From contig OZ026517.1 in assembly GCA_964019695.1 (NCBI GenBank), positions 78,657,252 to 78,721,251 of the forward strand: 64,000 nucleotides of DNA. The letters are read 5' to 3'. How positions within the stretch are numbered: position 1 is the first letter of the stretch; each line of letters begins with the position of its first letter. The notes under the pieces were generated by a model. That model was not told the DNA's origin, did not search any database, and worked only from the letters and a program-made list of their open reading frames with translations. This DNA is from Loripinus fragilis (taxonomy: Eukaryota > Mollusca > Bivalvia > Lucinida > Lucinidae). This document shows positions 47,406-58,615 of this stretch, one piece after another. The translations under genes were made by a program, and so were the position numbers.

Positions 47406-47574
47406 AATAGTAAGTGAGTATGATCAGGAAATACCACAATCACAAACTGCAGACAACCCCGTGGCACCGCGAGGAAGAGCCGCTCAACCATCACAAGACA
47501 CCAGGAAGACAAATTAAGCAAAGCAATCAGCTCTCTCTTCCCCATCAAGATGATTGCAATACTAGAATGGACAT
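47406..47574 (+). repeat. R1 copy, left half, interrupted by LINE
   Basis: Starts GTGAGTATGATCAGGAAATA and ends with the LINE target duplication TACTAGAATGGACAT. The right half resumes at 50552 (ending CACCGCCTTAGAACGGACAT, then a G run and GGCTTAAATGC). The match to other R1 copies is moderate. Confidence 0.45.
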
Positions 47575-50536
47575 TGTTTGTTTGGTGCTTAACGACGCAT
47601 CAACCCTTGTGGGTCATTAGCGTCAGACGGTATTAACTAAACATGATGAGGATGGAAAAAGTTAAAAATTTATAAGATAAAATAAAAGGAATGGTGATGA
47701 TGAGTTTGTTTTATGATAATAAGTTGCAATACGATTGTTGACAGGAGAGACCACGTACAATATCTGACAGTTTCAAAGAGCTATTCAGATAACTGTACAT
47801 GTTCTTTAACTGAACAGAATACAACATAATATAATCTGTATTATGGTCTGATACAAATGTAAAACAAAACATGATTGTAAAAACAGCAATTAGATTTTGT
47901 TAAAAAGATTTATTTGTCTTAAAAATGTCATAATACTATCAATATGTATATCTTGAAATAATTCTTTCATGTTATTAACATGGAAGCAATTATTTCTTAC
48001 TTGTGCAAAATCGCCACATTCCAAAAGGAAGTGACGTACAGTGAAAGGTGCGTCGCAACCAACACATTGTGGATGCTCTTCACCTTGTAGTAAGTATGAA
48101 TGAGTGACTTTTGTATGACCTAAGCGGAGTCGAGCTAAAAACTACTTCTTCTCTTCTAATGTTTCGAACAACCGATTGATATTCACCAATAGTTGGTTTG
48201 ATGTCAAGAAGTTTATTACCAATGCTGTTATTCCATGAAGTTTGCCATTCTTCCAAGATATATTTATTGATAGAGGGCTTAAAATTGGAAAATGGAATTT
48301 TAAAAGAAGTTGGTTCTAATGAAAGCGATGTTTTTGCTTGCTTATCTACCATCTCATTCCCTTGGATATCTATATGACTAGGAATCCAACAGAGAACAAT
48401 TTCTTTATAAGTTAAAAGCTCATGACATTTTTCTAAAAGTTTCTGAATCTGTGGATTCTTTGAACTGGTATGGTTCATTGCTTTCAATACAGAGAGCGAG
48501 TCAGAAAATATAATAAATTTATTGTTTGCATCACAAGTGCTAATGAAATCTAAAGCTAGATCAACTGCTTTGGCTTCAGCAGTGAAAATTGATGAATCGT
48601 CAAGTATACGTTGCATATTACTATGGTTGTCTGATATAACAGCACAACCAACCTTTGAGTCTTCCTTTGACCCATCAGTATAAATTTGTTGGTAATTCTT
48701 ATAACGACTTTGCATTTTTCTGAAATCATCTTTTAATATGTGTGGATTTGATTCAGATTTTTTCCCGGAATGTAAATCAAAAAGTATTTCTGGCGGTTTC
48801 ATGCACCAAGCTGGAATATTTGGTGTAAAATGTTTTTCAATATTTTGTGGTTTGATATTGGCAGATTCTAAAAGTGGTGAAATTCTGATGCCAAATGATT
48901 TAATAGCTTTAGGTTTTTGTTCATACAAATTAACATAATTTGGTGGGAATGTAACTTCATGAGCAGGATTTGATGGGTTAGCAGCAATTCTTATAGCATA
49001 TTGCAAAGAGAGTTTCTCTCTTCGTGAATATAGTGATGGTTCATCTGCTTCCACATAGAGACTAGCAACAGGAGAAGTTCTAAAAGCCCCTAAAGCTAAT
49101 CTAAGTCCTTGGTTATGTATAGGATCAAGCATTTGAAGATATGATTTTCGTGCAGAGCCATATATGATACAGCCATAGTCTAATTTTGACCAAACTAGAG
49201 ACCGATACAGCTTTAGAAGTGTAGTTCGGTCTGCACCCCAAGAAGTATGGGAAAGCACTTTTAAAAGATTCAATGCTTTTAAACATTTAGCTTTGAGATA
49301 TTTAATATGGGGTATAAAACTGAGTTTTCTATCAAATAAAATGCCAAGGAATTTAGATTCCTCAACAACTGGAATAGGTGATCCATATAAATGTAAAACC
49401 GGATCATCATGTTGCTTGCGCATCTGACAGAAATGTACACACTGTGTTTTTGATTTGGAAAACTTAAAGCCATTGCTTGTTGCCCAATTTTCAATCTTAT
49501 TCAAATTTTGTTGTAGTTGACGTTCAATTGTTGCCATGCTTTTCGAGCGATAACAGATACAGAAGTCGTCAACGTATAATGAGCAATCAGTAAGATTACC
49601 TAAACATTTCACAATATCATTAATTTTGATACTAAAAAGTGTTGTAGATAGCACACCCCCTTGAGGTACACCTTGCTCCTGGTCATAATAGTCAGACAGA
49701 GAGGAGCCAACTCGGACTTGCATGGCGCGGTCTGCAAGGAAGTTTTCAATGAATGTAGGAAGTCTACCTCTTAATCCTAGTTTGTGGATATCTTTTAAAA
49801 TGCCATATCTCCACGTGGTATCATAAGCTTTTTCCAAATCAAAAAACACAGCAACTACATGTTCCTTTTTAATAAAGGCATCACGTATGAAGGTTTCCAA
49901 TCTAACTAAATTATCAGTTGTACTGCGGTCAGATCTGAAACCAGACTGAAACCGCGATATATGATTATTGGATTCTAAAAACCAAGTAAGTCTTTTATTT
50001 ATCATTCTTTCAAGTGTTTTACATAGACAACTTTTTAAAGCTATAGGTCTATAATTATTAGGTTCCGCAGGATCTTTCCCAGGTTTGGGAATTGGGATTA
50101 TGGTTGCTAAGGTCCAATCTTCTGGAAATTTACCAGTAGTCCAAATGTAATTAAATATATTCAAAAGGGTTTCAAGAGAATTCTCTGGGAGATGTTTAAG
50201 CATTTGATAGTGGATCTCGTCAGGACCCGTGGCTGAGTCATGTGATAGTTGAATAGCTTCAACTAATTCATCTAAATTAAAATCTTTGTTATAAATTTCA
50301 TTATTTTGTGATTTAAAATTCAATTTAACTTTCTCTTGTTCAGTTTTAATCTTTCTGAAGGATTCAGAGTACTTGAATGATGATGAATTGTGACAAAAAG
50401 TTTCTCCTAAAGTGTCAGCAATGTCTGTTTTTGAAGTTGCTTTGCTGTCAGTACCCACCATGTTTAAATGTGTGTAACTGGGGGATTTGTTTTTTCCAGA
50501 GATTTTTCTTATCATATCCCAAACCTTTTTAATAGG
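47575..50536 (-). mobile_element. LINE with RT and RNase H, 5'-truncated, 15-bp target duplication
   Basis: TACTAGAATGGACAT flanks the element (47560-47574 and 50537-50551). On the minus strand it begins inside the linker before the RT, so the endonuclease and any ORF1 are missing. It ends with a ~315-bp 3' UTR (to 47575) reading CGTCTGACGCTAATGACCCA then CAAGGGTTGATGCGTCG, with a CAAACAAACA tail. A 493-bp relative of its 3' end lies at 58109-58601 on the plus strand. RT plus RNase H after it fits the I group of LINEs (possibly Nimb); the subgroup is inference. Confidence 0.9.
47890..50536 (-). pseudogene. LINE polyprotein: reverse transcriptase, RNase H, CCHC knuckle
   Basis: An open frame of 851 codons (48080-50635) starts in flanking DNA: its first ~33 residues come from the target duplication and host sequence. 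LINE homology starts near KKVWDMIRKISGK. RT covers roughly residues 135-440, with PKPGKDPAEPNNYRPIAL (about 183-200), FFDLEKAYD (D266), GVPQGGVLS (322-330) and the catalytic YVDD (354-357). RNase H covers about 650-775, with YTDGS (D654), E687, SDS (D712), IPSH (H754) and D764, so all key residues are present. A single extra base in a run of five A (plus strand 48137-48141) shifts the frame, and the frame then stops at 48080. In the other frame the protein continues through C-x2-C-x7-H-x4-C to a TAA at 47890-47892. Without the shift it would be catalytically complete except for the missing endonuclease. Confidence 0.92.
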
Positions 50537-50551
50537 TACTAGAATGGACAT

Positions 50552-50749
50552 AAAGTAACGTACAACAAAACATAGAACAATTACAGACTCCCACAATGGG
50601 AGTAACAATAAACAAAAAGTCAACAACAGAACCACCGCCTTAGAACGGACATCAGCCTAAGCCACTGGGGGGGGGGGGGGGGCTTAAATGCATTTTACTG
50701 GTACCAAATCTTCGCCCTAGATTCTGCTGTTGTTGAAGTACAAGAAATG
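50552..50749 (+). repeat. R1 copy, right half, with a poly-G run
   Basis: CACCGCCTTAGAACGGACAT then CACTGGGGG... (G run about 50665-50681) and GGCTTAAATGCATTTTACTG, comparable to the ends of the other R1 copies. Confidence 0.45.
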
Positions 50750-51115
50750 TTCAGCTCGCAGAGTTCTACTTGATGATGCGACATAACAAATGTCAAGGCC
50801 TATGGCCTTGTGATTTCATACAAGAAGATTTTACATATTTCCCTATATAAGCCTGTTTAAATATGTGACCCACAGGACAGAGCCATTTTTGGCCCCAGGG
50901 GCATACTTTGAACAAACTTGGTAGAGGTCTCCTAGGTGATGCTACATACCAAATGTCAAGGCTCTAGGCATTGTTTTTTCTTGAAAAACTATTTAATTTC
51001 TGTGTGACATAGATATGAAATGGACCTAAACCATTTGAACAATTATTGAAGAGCGCCAAATAAAGATCATTTCTGCCGAGTGTTGTCAAAAACCAGATAG
51101 TACTTTTAAGGAGGA
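50750..51115 (-). repeat. minisatellite element family i, right part
   Basis: Reverse complement of 549-1480: AAATGTCAAGGCCTATGGCC, ACAAGAAGATTTTACAT, TTTTTGGCCCCAGGGGCATA, AACTTGGTAGAGG, GATGCTACATACCAAATG. It continues into the segment just before the monomers (ATTTGAACAATTATTGAAGA, AATAAAGATCATTTCTGCC). The match breaks at about 51115, where the inverted-end segment starts. Confidence 0.7.
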
Positions 51116-51181
51116 GATATCACCGTCTATCATCGAAACCGGAAATAGCGTACCACTGAATCGAAAGTAGAGAAAAACGGC

Positions 51182-51191
51182 ATGGCAGGCG
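51182..51191 (+). CDS. candidate micro-exon start ATGGCAGGCG|GTGAGT (weak)
   Basis: Directly after the inverted end comes ATGGCAGGCG followed by a consensus splice donor, GTGAGT. The upstream sequence could be a 5' UTR. Only three codons are present and the neighbour may be a transposon end, so this is a lead, not a gene call. Confidence 0.15.
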
Positions 51192-51712
51192 GTGAGTTTT
51201 TACCTTTATTTACGCTTTATTATTTGCTCCTGGGCAACCACTGACATCAAGATTCATTGCCAAGGGATTCATTTCAATGTTGTGTATCTTTATTGTGTTC
51301 TTTGTGTCGACACAGTTTTGTTTAAGCAAAGTTATCGCTGCTTGGTACTGGCTGGAAAGTGCCCCTGCCGTAAAAACTGCCTTTGAACTAACGAATACAT
51401 GGTTTATCTTTGGTTAAGAAGTTAATTCCCTATTTCTATATGCAATTTGCACCCTCTCAAGTTTATCTCTGGTCTTAGTTTGATTATTTTAAATTGGAAT
51501 CTATTGAAACAAAATAACTGTGGTATACGGCGAATAGTTGTTGATGGCAAAACTCGTGTACTGCGATTAGTTAAAATCGTGTACCGCGAATAGTGGCAAC
51601 GTTTTATGAGATTGACGCGTATTTCATGACTGACACTAGAAAAATAAAAGAAACTTTGCTTTTTTAGCATTGGAGTTCGTTTCAATTAATATTAAAAGCA
51701 TGAGGATTAAAC

Positions 51713-51902
51713 GAGGGGCGCAGTTCCTTAGTGGTAGAGTGCTCGACTCGAGATCAAGGGGTCGCAGGTTTGAGCCTCACCTGAGGCACTGCGTTGTTAT
51801 CCTGAGCAAGACACTTATCATCTGTCTAGTGCTGATTTAACTCAAGAAGACCCATCCAGGCATGACTGAAAATGTGTTGGCTGGGGCATAAAGAAGAAGA
51901 AA
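51713..51902 (+). mobile_element. tRNA-derived SINE (type 1)
   Basis: GCAGTTCCTTAGTGGTAGAG (A box, altered), GCAGGTTTGAGCC (B box), GGCACTGCGTTG, GAGCAAGACACTTATCATC, TTTAACTCAAGAAGACCCAT, and a tail ending AAGAAGAAGAAAAT. Confidence 0.85.
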
Positions 51903-52587
51903 ATACCCCCAGCACACAAGGCTAAATGGGTCACATGGGGGCTCTATCTGAGGGTATTGCCCATGTGGGTGCCACTTGGGAATTTAAGCCCATGTAAAAC
52001 CCACATAGGGCACATATAATTGTTTGCACTCACATAGCCAGAACCACTTCCGCTTGAGCCTTTGGGTGATCTCAAAATTAAAACCTCAACCCCCTCCACC
52101 TGCCAGTACTGGTTACTGTCAGAGAGACTGACTAGGAATGTGACATTTCACCTGTAGTCAGTTTAGCTATGATACTTAACAAAAAGCGAACAACAAAGGA
52201 GCTGATCAGACAAAGCAGAAGCGCAGGCTGGTCTGCGCCTTTCTTGTTCTTAGCCCCCCCCCCCCCCCCCACCTTGAAGACAGGTTTTCTCGCATTGAGG
52301 ACCATATAACCTTTATGTGTTGCCCATAATGACCCAAATGGGTCCCACATGCAACCCATATGGGTTTTCCCACATGGGTCGATGGACCACTGTTTCAAAT
52401 ACCTTATCAGTCCCATTTGGACTACTACTATGCGACACATTTTATATCCCATATTATCGAAAACAAATGCTTTTAACAGTCATGTTAAACCGGCATATCA
52501 TCAAGGCAATTCACGTGCTATTGATTCACGGCTTTTGTACTTACTGTATACACATTCTGGGGACGTCACAAGAAGTGAGATCAGGAA
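51903..52587. other. unassigned sequence with CACATGGG words and a C run
   Basis: Repeated ACATGGG/CCCATGTGGG words (51936-52015; 52326-52380) occur in both orientations, and a poly-C run lies at about 52254-52270. No supported gene. Confidence 0.45.
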
Positions 52588-53645
52588 AAGTGGGGCTATA
52601 TTAGATTTGGGTTGTCTGTCATTCCATCATTCCGTCCGTCATTCTGTCTGTCTCTCATCATTTCGTTTCCACTTAAAATCTTGAGAACAACTTTATAGAA
52701 TTTAGCCAAATTTTGTATGTGCATTGATATTGACTTTTTCGACATGATCTAGATTGGGATTTTACACGTCATTTTTTGGACATTTGTACCAGAGTTATGG
52801 CCCTTGATTTACGCCAGAATTTCGTTTCCGCTCACTATCTTTAGAACAAATTGACAGATTTTCACTAAATTAATATATGCCTTCATATTAATAAGATCTA
52901 GCTTGGGATTGTTCCACGTCGTTTTCCGCACAATTATACCAGAGTTATGGCCTTTGATTTATGCAAAAACGAAATGTATCCCTCAATATCTTGAGAACAA
53001 ATTGACAGATTTTCACCAAATTTTATTAATATGCATTTATATTGATAAGATCTAGGTTGGGATTGTTACACATCATTTTTAGAACATTTCTTCTAGAGTT
53101 ATGGCCCTTGATTTATGCCAGATTTTTGTTTCCGCTTAATATCTTAAGAAAAAACTGACAGATTTTCACTAAATTTTATATATTCATTTATATTGACAAG
53201 ATCTAGGTTTATGACTTATTTGTAACAGAGTTATGACCCTTGATTCATGTCAGAATTTCGTTTCCGCTCAGTATCTTTAGAACAAATGGACAGAATTTGA
53301 CCAAACTTTATAAATGCATTTATATTGACAAGATCCGTGTCAATAGGATTTTTACCTGTAGTCTTTCACAAATATGTAACAAAGTTATGGCCCCTGTATG
53401 GCATCAGAATTTGTTTCTGCTCAATATCTTGAGGACAAATGGACAGAATTTCACCAAATTTTGTAAATGTATTTATAAGATCTATGTTGGGATTGCTATC
53501 CTCCATATTTTGCTTATTTGTAACAGAGTTATAGTCTTTGATTGATGTCAGAATTTTATTTCTGCTCAATATCTTTAGAACTTGGCCTTTTTACAGCATA
53601 AAAAGGCGCTGCAGCGGGGCTATAGTCAGATTCTCTGACAATTCT
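52588..53645 (+). mobile_element. minisatellite-bearing element, family iv
   Basis: Begins GTGGGGCTATATTAGATTTG, then a CCATCATTCCGTCCGTC microsatellite (52620-52660). About seven monomers of 130-155 bp follow, each with TTTCGTTTCCGCTCA, TATCTT(T/G)AGAACAAATTGAC, TTTTCACCAAATTT, AGATCTAGGTTGGGATT and CAGAGTTATGGCCCTTGATT. At the right are two hairpins, GCCTTTTTA/TAAAAAGGC (53585-53607) and GTCAGATTCTCTGAC (53625-53639), with CGGGGCTATA between. The layout resembles the elements at 12617 and 21766, but the GGGGCTATA words at the two ends are direct, not inverted. Confidence 0.7.
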
Positions 53646-54590
53646 AGTAACTCTGGAATTGTCGTTTTTAAAACCTATGCATCTTTCATGAATTTGTTTG
53701 CCATTATTATACTAGAGAAATTCAACTTTTCGAATCGTTTCCCCAAGCTTTCAATCAACAATATGAATTTATGCAATAATAGCGGTCAAGCATTTATTAA
53801 CAATTGCTAGACCCCTCAGATGCTGTTAAAACACCTGTTAGGCTCGGGTAACAACACCACCCTCGGCTCATCTCGTTCAGTTTATTTTATTGTTTTATTT
53901 CCTTTTTATTGATAATAAACAAATTCTGAAGCTTCTCATCTTCTATCAAAGGGCACAACCCAAGTATCTACACGTTAAGCAGTGTCAAATAAGTAGGTCA
54001 AATATAGCAAAAACAGATTAAATATATGTTACCCGGCCACTATTTTTGGGCCTGAAAGTGTTATCCGCTTTTTACATCTGCTACTATATTAAAATGTACT
54101 GCAGACTATTGTTTTCATGAAAGCAAAGACTTTGAACCCTGATCAGACTGCTCCTAAGGGATCAGTCTAAAATGTGTCCGTATTGGTTGCAATATAGGCT
54201 ACCTAAGAAAATGAGCACACGAAAGAGCAGACAAAAATTGGCTAGTGATAATTGTCAAAAAAATACAAAATAAATTCAATACCAAAAATAACCACAAAGT
54301 TTGCCTACATTGTACCCCTCGAGACAGACGCATATCTTTAATCAAGATGATAGAAATGTGAATGTACAAACAGGCGGACAGACGAAATCTACACCAGCTC
54401 ATGCATCAGGTTAATAATGTTATTCATTGGATATTTTTACATGCTAGAAAGGAAACCTATAGTGTTTGCTTACATAATTTGATAGTTTGCCTTCTTTTGG
54501 TAGACAGTCTGTTTTATCGTTAAATCGATCATATTTTGCACCAGTTCATTTATAAGAAAATTCCCCAAAATAGCAGTTTAATTTCATAGT
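53646..54590. other. unassigned sequence inside the inverted-end segment
   Basis: AT-rich. A GATCAGACTGCTCC...GGATCAGTC fragment near 54142-54168 resembles the palindromic families. No gene. Confidence 0.35.
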
Positions 54591-55088
54591 GGGTAACGAA
54601 CTCATAACTATTCACAGTACACATTTTTCTTATGAATTTGCTATCTGCAGTACACATCCGCACCTATTCGCGGTACACAATTTGATTTGAATATCAGCCC
54701 ATAATTGCTTTAATTTATAGATTTTAGCTTAAACGCTTGCAAATACGTTTGTTTTCTGTAATTTCACTTGCTTTCCATTGGAAAAGCGACAAAATCCACA
54801 TAATATCCTTGAATAAAGTGAAAGTAAATGTCAAAATGAAGTGTGTTTTCGGTACCAGCTTTCGGATTGATGATCCATTCCAGCCTTCAAATTCATTAAT
54901 GAACAAATACAACTACTTACGGTTCAAGCTTAATATATCCACTATTTATGTATTGCAAATATTTTGCAAAACTTTACCGATTTTATAATGAAATATGCTT
55001 TTTTTGAAGAGCACTCATCCTCGTGTGTTGTTTACTTTCGATTCAGTGGTACGCTATTTCCGGTTTCGATGATAGACGGTGGATATCC

Positions 55089-55562
55089 TTTGAAGCATTT
55101 GTTGACGAAACACGACGGACAATGGACGACATATGACATACATCCAATGGTCACAAGTGCTAACCATGAGCATTTGGCACTGGTGAGCTAAATTGGAAAA
55201 AAAAAGAAATACCACCCAACACCCATAAAAGTAGAAATCGGCTAGTGCTCCTGATAAGGGTTGGCAAGTCCTTTCGGAAGAGGAATTAAAAATATATATT
55301 CCGTTAACCTTAACGATAGCCTTTTTGCTACTTATCAGTTATTCTGTAACCTTTCTGGTTGGATCATTTGAAGCTGCATGATCGAAATGTTTCAAAATAA
55401 AAAAAACTCTGTTTTCGGAAATAATAGTAATAGCATTAGGCCAGCACTCGGGATGTTGGTACTAACAGCTAAAACTAAAGATCCCTAGCTCCGCGGATAC
55501 GTCAGCAAGAATGTTTTGAAGGAGGCTGTTGTGCTTACGCGATAAGAGCCGAAATCTCACGT
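55089..55562. other. unassigned sequence
   Basis: No supported gene or repeat was recognised. Confidence 0.35.
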
Positions 55563-56076
55563 ACTAGGGGCGTTCATTTAAATGTGGCACTGTGATATTG
55601 CAAGGCGCAATATGATACTTATCTATATTTCATTCATTTCAATTGGTCGGTGTGTCCTCCCTCGACGGAAATTCAGTTTCTAGTTTTAAAATCCAAGATT
55701 TGAATGCAGAAAAGTAAGACTTGTTTGGGCACAACCTGTAGACACTGAAAAATGGCACTGCCAAGAGAAATTTGAGAATAATATCGGCGTCTGGAGAGAT
55801 TTTTTCAGCAAAGTAAACAGGACAAAAATCATAGGGACGCAAGTCTTGTGAAAAAGGCGGGTTAGAGAGCTGAACCACAGTTTCCATTTCATTGACATCC
55901 GGAACCAGTTTGCACTTGTGGACACCTACATCGTTATGAATGAGGCACACGCCTCTTAGATCGGTTGAATGTTTGTTTTTCTCTATTTTCATTTCCATTT
56001 TTGAAAGCCCGTTGCTTTTATAGAGCTTACTTGTAACTCTTTGTGCTTTGGCACATAAACCTGAACACTGGGCCAA
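55563..56076 (-). pseudogene. mariner transposase C-terminal fragment
   Basis: The minus-strand frame 55639-56076 contains RGVCLIHNDVGVHKCKLV (the second catalytic Asp region, HND for HDN), ETVVQLSNPPFSQDLRPYDF (third Asp region, PYDF for PCDF) and YFSAFKSWILKLE, in mariner order. The spacing of the two aspartates fits DD34D-type proteins. ACTAGGGGCGTTCATTTAAA downstream (55563-55582) looks like the matching 3' TIR. The N-terminal half and the other TIR are not found. It is of a different lineage from the mariner at 42.5 kb and inactive. Confidence 0.7.
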
Positions 56077-57384
56077 TCAGAATTCAAAAATAAGACATAT
56101 GAAATGCATAATGATCCTGGCGTAAAATATAAAAAGGTCAGTGGCATAAACACAATAATAAAATGCCAGTATCATGTTAAAGCAGAGATAGAGAAAGAAT
56201 GAAAGGTAGAAAGCTTGAAATAGAAAAAGAAACAGAGGGATAATGACAGAATCAGACTATTAATGATAATTGTGGGTTATACTTTCCACATTAAAATCTT
56301 GGTAACAATAGATTTGGGTTGACCAGGACGGGGAATCATCTTTAAGGTTAGTGAAACCATCTTAAAAAGTCTTGTGTCACATGAACCCAAGTTATTTTTG
56401 ACACTGCAGATGTTCTATGTATCTGACACAGTTCATAAAATGTCCGTGAACCTAAACCTAAAATGGCCAGATTAACACAACCTTTAATATCAGGCACTTG
56501 TGTCAAAACTTGCATACATACATGTAGTATTATAATGTAGCCAGTGTATGGCGACTGCGCCTGTTTGATCTTTCAATAATATTTGAAAGAGTGAACGGAT
56601 TCAAACAAAATTTCACTTCATTATTCAAAGAAAGTAAGTGTCAAAGATCAGGAAGCGATACAATCAAGTACCTCACCTGACCCAGGATACCACTCACCAA
56701 TAAATTTATCAATCAAAACCAATTAACCATAAAATTACCTCAGTTTCCATGAGTGAAGTGCATAAGTGCCAGAATTGATTTAATGTCCCTCGTACTTGCC
56801 CATACGTTTACATCAAGCTTTTACGAGAATAGTCGACTTCACAAGGAAAGTGTACTGCAAATTACATAATATTGCAGCAACATTTTCACACAGTGTGGTT
56901 TATTTCTGCTGCTTATGTTTATCATGACAGCTCCAATTTATCATCGCCTGCTTTGCTCTTCGTTATCAGTTATAGCGTAGCAAATGTCTATCTTATCGAA
57001 CTTGATGCATTAGTTACACATGGTGGTAGGTTAAAGTTTAAGCTTCGCTCTAAATACATGTGATAATAAACTGCGATTTGAAATTAAAAATGCACGAGTG
57101 CATGCATTTCATATACTGCAAGACTGCTTGGCATGTAGCCTTTCCCAAAGGCCTAGGACTATTCAAATAGTGCTTTCATTTTTATTTTCATATAAACATA
57201 ATAGTCCTACTATGTAGCTAGTCTATAGGCTGGAGCTAAAAGAATCCTACAACTCCACTCAGGACAACTACAATTACTGATGTTAAAACAAGTTGGCTTC
57301 CTTCAAAAAGGAATCCAATACGTAGGGTGCAATGTTTTGAAAAGTATTCGCCTACTGCGTTGAAAAAGAAAATCCCGTATTTTA

Positions 57385-57433
<49 letters not shown>

Positions 57434-58093
57434 TTAATTTCTAAAAATCTAGAATTAGTACAAAAATCTACAACCTACTAGTTAAGCAAACAAAACTTTA
57501 TTAACTAAGACAGTATACACTTCGATGTGTTGTACTCGACGAAATGGCTATTCCACGAAACCTTTGGTCGAAGGATGGTAGCAGACGAAGTGTCTCTCGA
57601 TGAACTGTCACGCACCGACAAAGCCCAATTTATTCCATCAAAAAGAAACATTAAATGTGCATTCACAGTACCAAGACATGCATACCAGAGATTTTGTTAC
57701 ATATTGCATGCAGCTAAGGGTCAGACGAGATTACGCTGGATGTCTGTTATTCTGGTGACCCCCTATTTTTTCTAAAATGTCAAATGATAGTCCATGAAAT
57801 AAAAACAAAAAAAGTTTTTAACGTCAGATTTTTAAATATATTAATAAACTCTTCAAATCGAAATCCTTTTTTGAGGAATTACCAAAATATATCATGAACG
57901 GCTTGAAAAAAATACATTTTTACATTTTTTTAGAAAGCTTGAGATCATGAGCAATAATTAAATTAAAATAAAGAAGCTGGATGGAGATTTTTTACAAATA
58001 TTTTAGCTTTATATTCAGGACTTTGTTTTTTTCAGAAAATTTGTAAAATGCTGAAAACTTCCATGTGAAATTATAATAAATGAGTGTGGCGAC
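56077..58093. other. unassigned sequence with R1 fragment and (ATT)n
   Basis: An R1 fragment lies at 56640-56700 (AAAGATCAGGAAGCGATACA...CACCTGACCCAGGATACC). An ATT microsatellite is at about 57387-57431. The open frame 57527-57775 has no family match that I recognise. No other supported feature. Confidence 0.45.
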
Positions 58094-58108
58094 ATATCCT
58101 TTTTATTT

Positions 58109-58601
58109 GACGCACCATTCACTGTACGTCACTTCCTTTTGGAATGTGGCGATTTTGCACAAGTAAGAAATAATTGTTCCATGTTGATAACATGAAAGAA
58201 TTATTTCAAGATATACATATTGATAGTATTATGACATTTTTAAGACAAATAAATCTTTTTAACAAAATCTAATTGCTATTTTTAAAATCATGTTTTGTTT
58301 TACATTTGTATCAGACCATAATACAGATTTTTTAATGTTGTATTCTGTTCAGTTAAAGAACATGTACAGTTATCTGAATAGCTCTTTGAAACTGTCAGAT
58401 ATTGTACGTGGTCTCTCCTGTCAACAATCGTATTGCAACTTATTATCATTATACAAACTCATCATCATCTTTCCTTTTATTTTAATTTATAAATTTTTAC
58501 TTTTTCCATCTTCATCATGTTTAGTTTAATACCGTCTGACGCTAATGGCCCACAAGGGTTGATGCGCCGTTAAGAACCAAACAAACAAACAAAACAAACA
58601 A
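58109..58601 (+). mobile_element. 5'-truncated copy of the 47.6-kb LINE
   Basis: From GACGCACC to the CAAACAAACAAAACAAACAA tail it matches the last ~500 bp of the LINE at 47575-50536, read on the other strand. It includes the CCHC knuckle tail (FTVRHFLLECGDF), the stop and the full 3' UTR. ATATCCTTTTTATTT (58094-58108) and ATATCCTTTTATTT (58602-58615) are the target duplication. Similarity is high, so this LINE family has been active fairly recently. Confidence 0.9.
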
Positions 58602-58615
58602 ATATCCTTTTATTT

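Larger units (their letters stand above)
51115..55088. mobile_element. 3.97-kb segment with ~50-bp inverted ends (possible DNA transposon)
   Basis: CACCGTCTATCATCGAAACC continuing GGAAATAGCGTACCACTGAA and TCGAAAGTA occurs at 51126-51174. Its reverse complement is at 55028-55076, essentially identical. Further in, both sides hold GTGTACCGCGAATAG and GTGTACTGxGAATAG-type words (51545-51598; reverse strand 54610-54676), so the similarity may extend ~450 bp with decay. No transposase was found; the middle holds a SINE and a minisatellite element. Alternatives are an inverted duplication of a host 5' UTR or two unrelated copies of a repeat. Confidence 0.55.

Noticed and set aside
53240..53545. Open frames with internally repeated peptides around 53 kb
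   Set aside because: They read through minisatellite monomers of family iv; repeats in peptide mirror DNA monomers.
57527..57775. 82-codon frame as a host gene
   Set aside because: No recognisable domain, no splice sites or promoter evidence; length is within chance in this composition.
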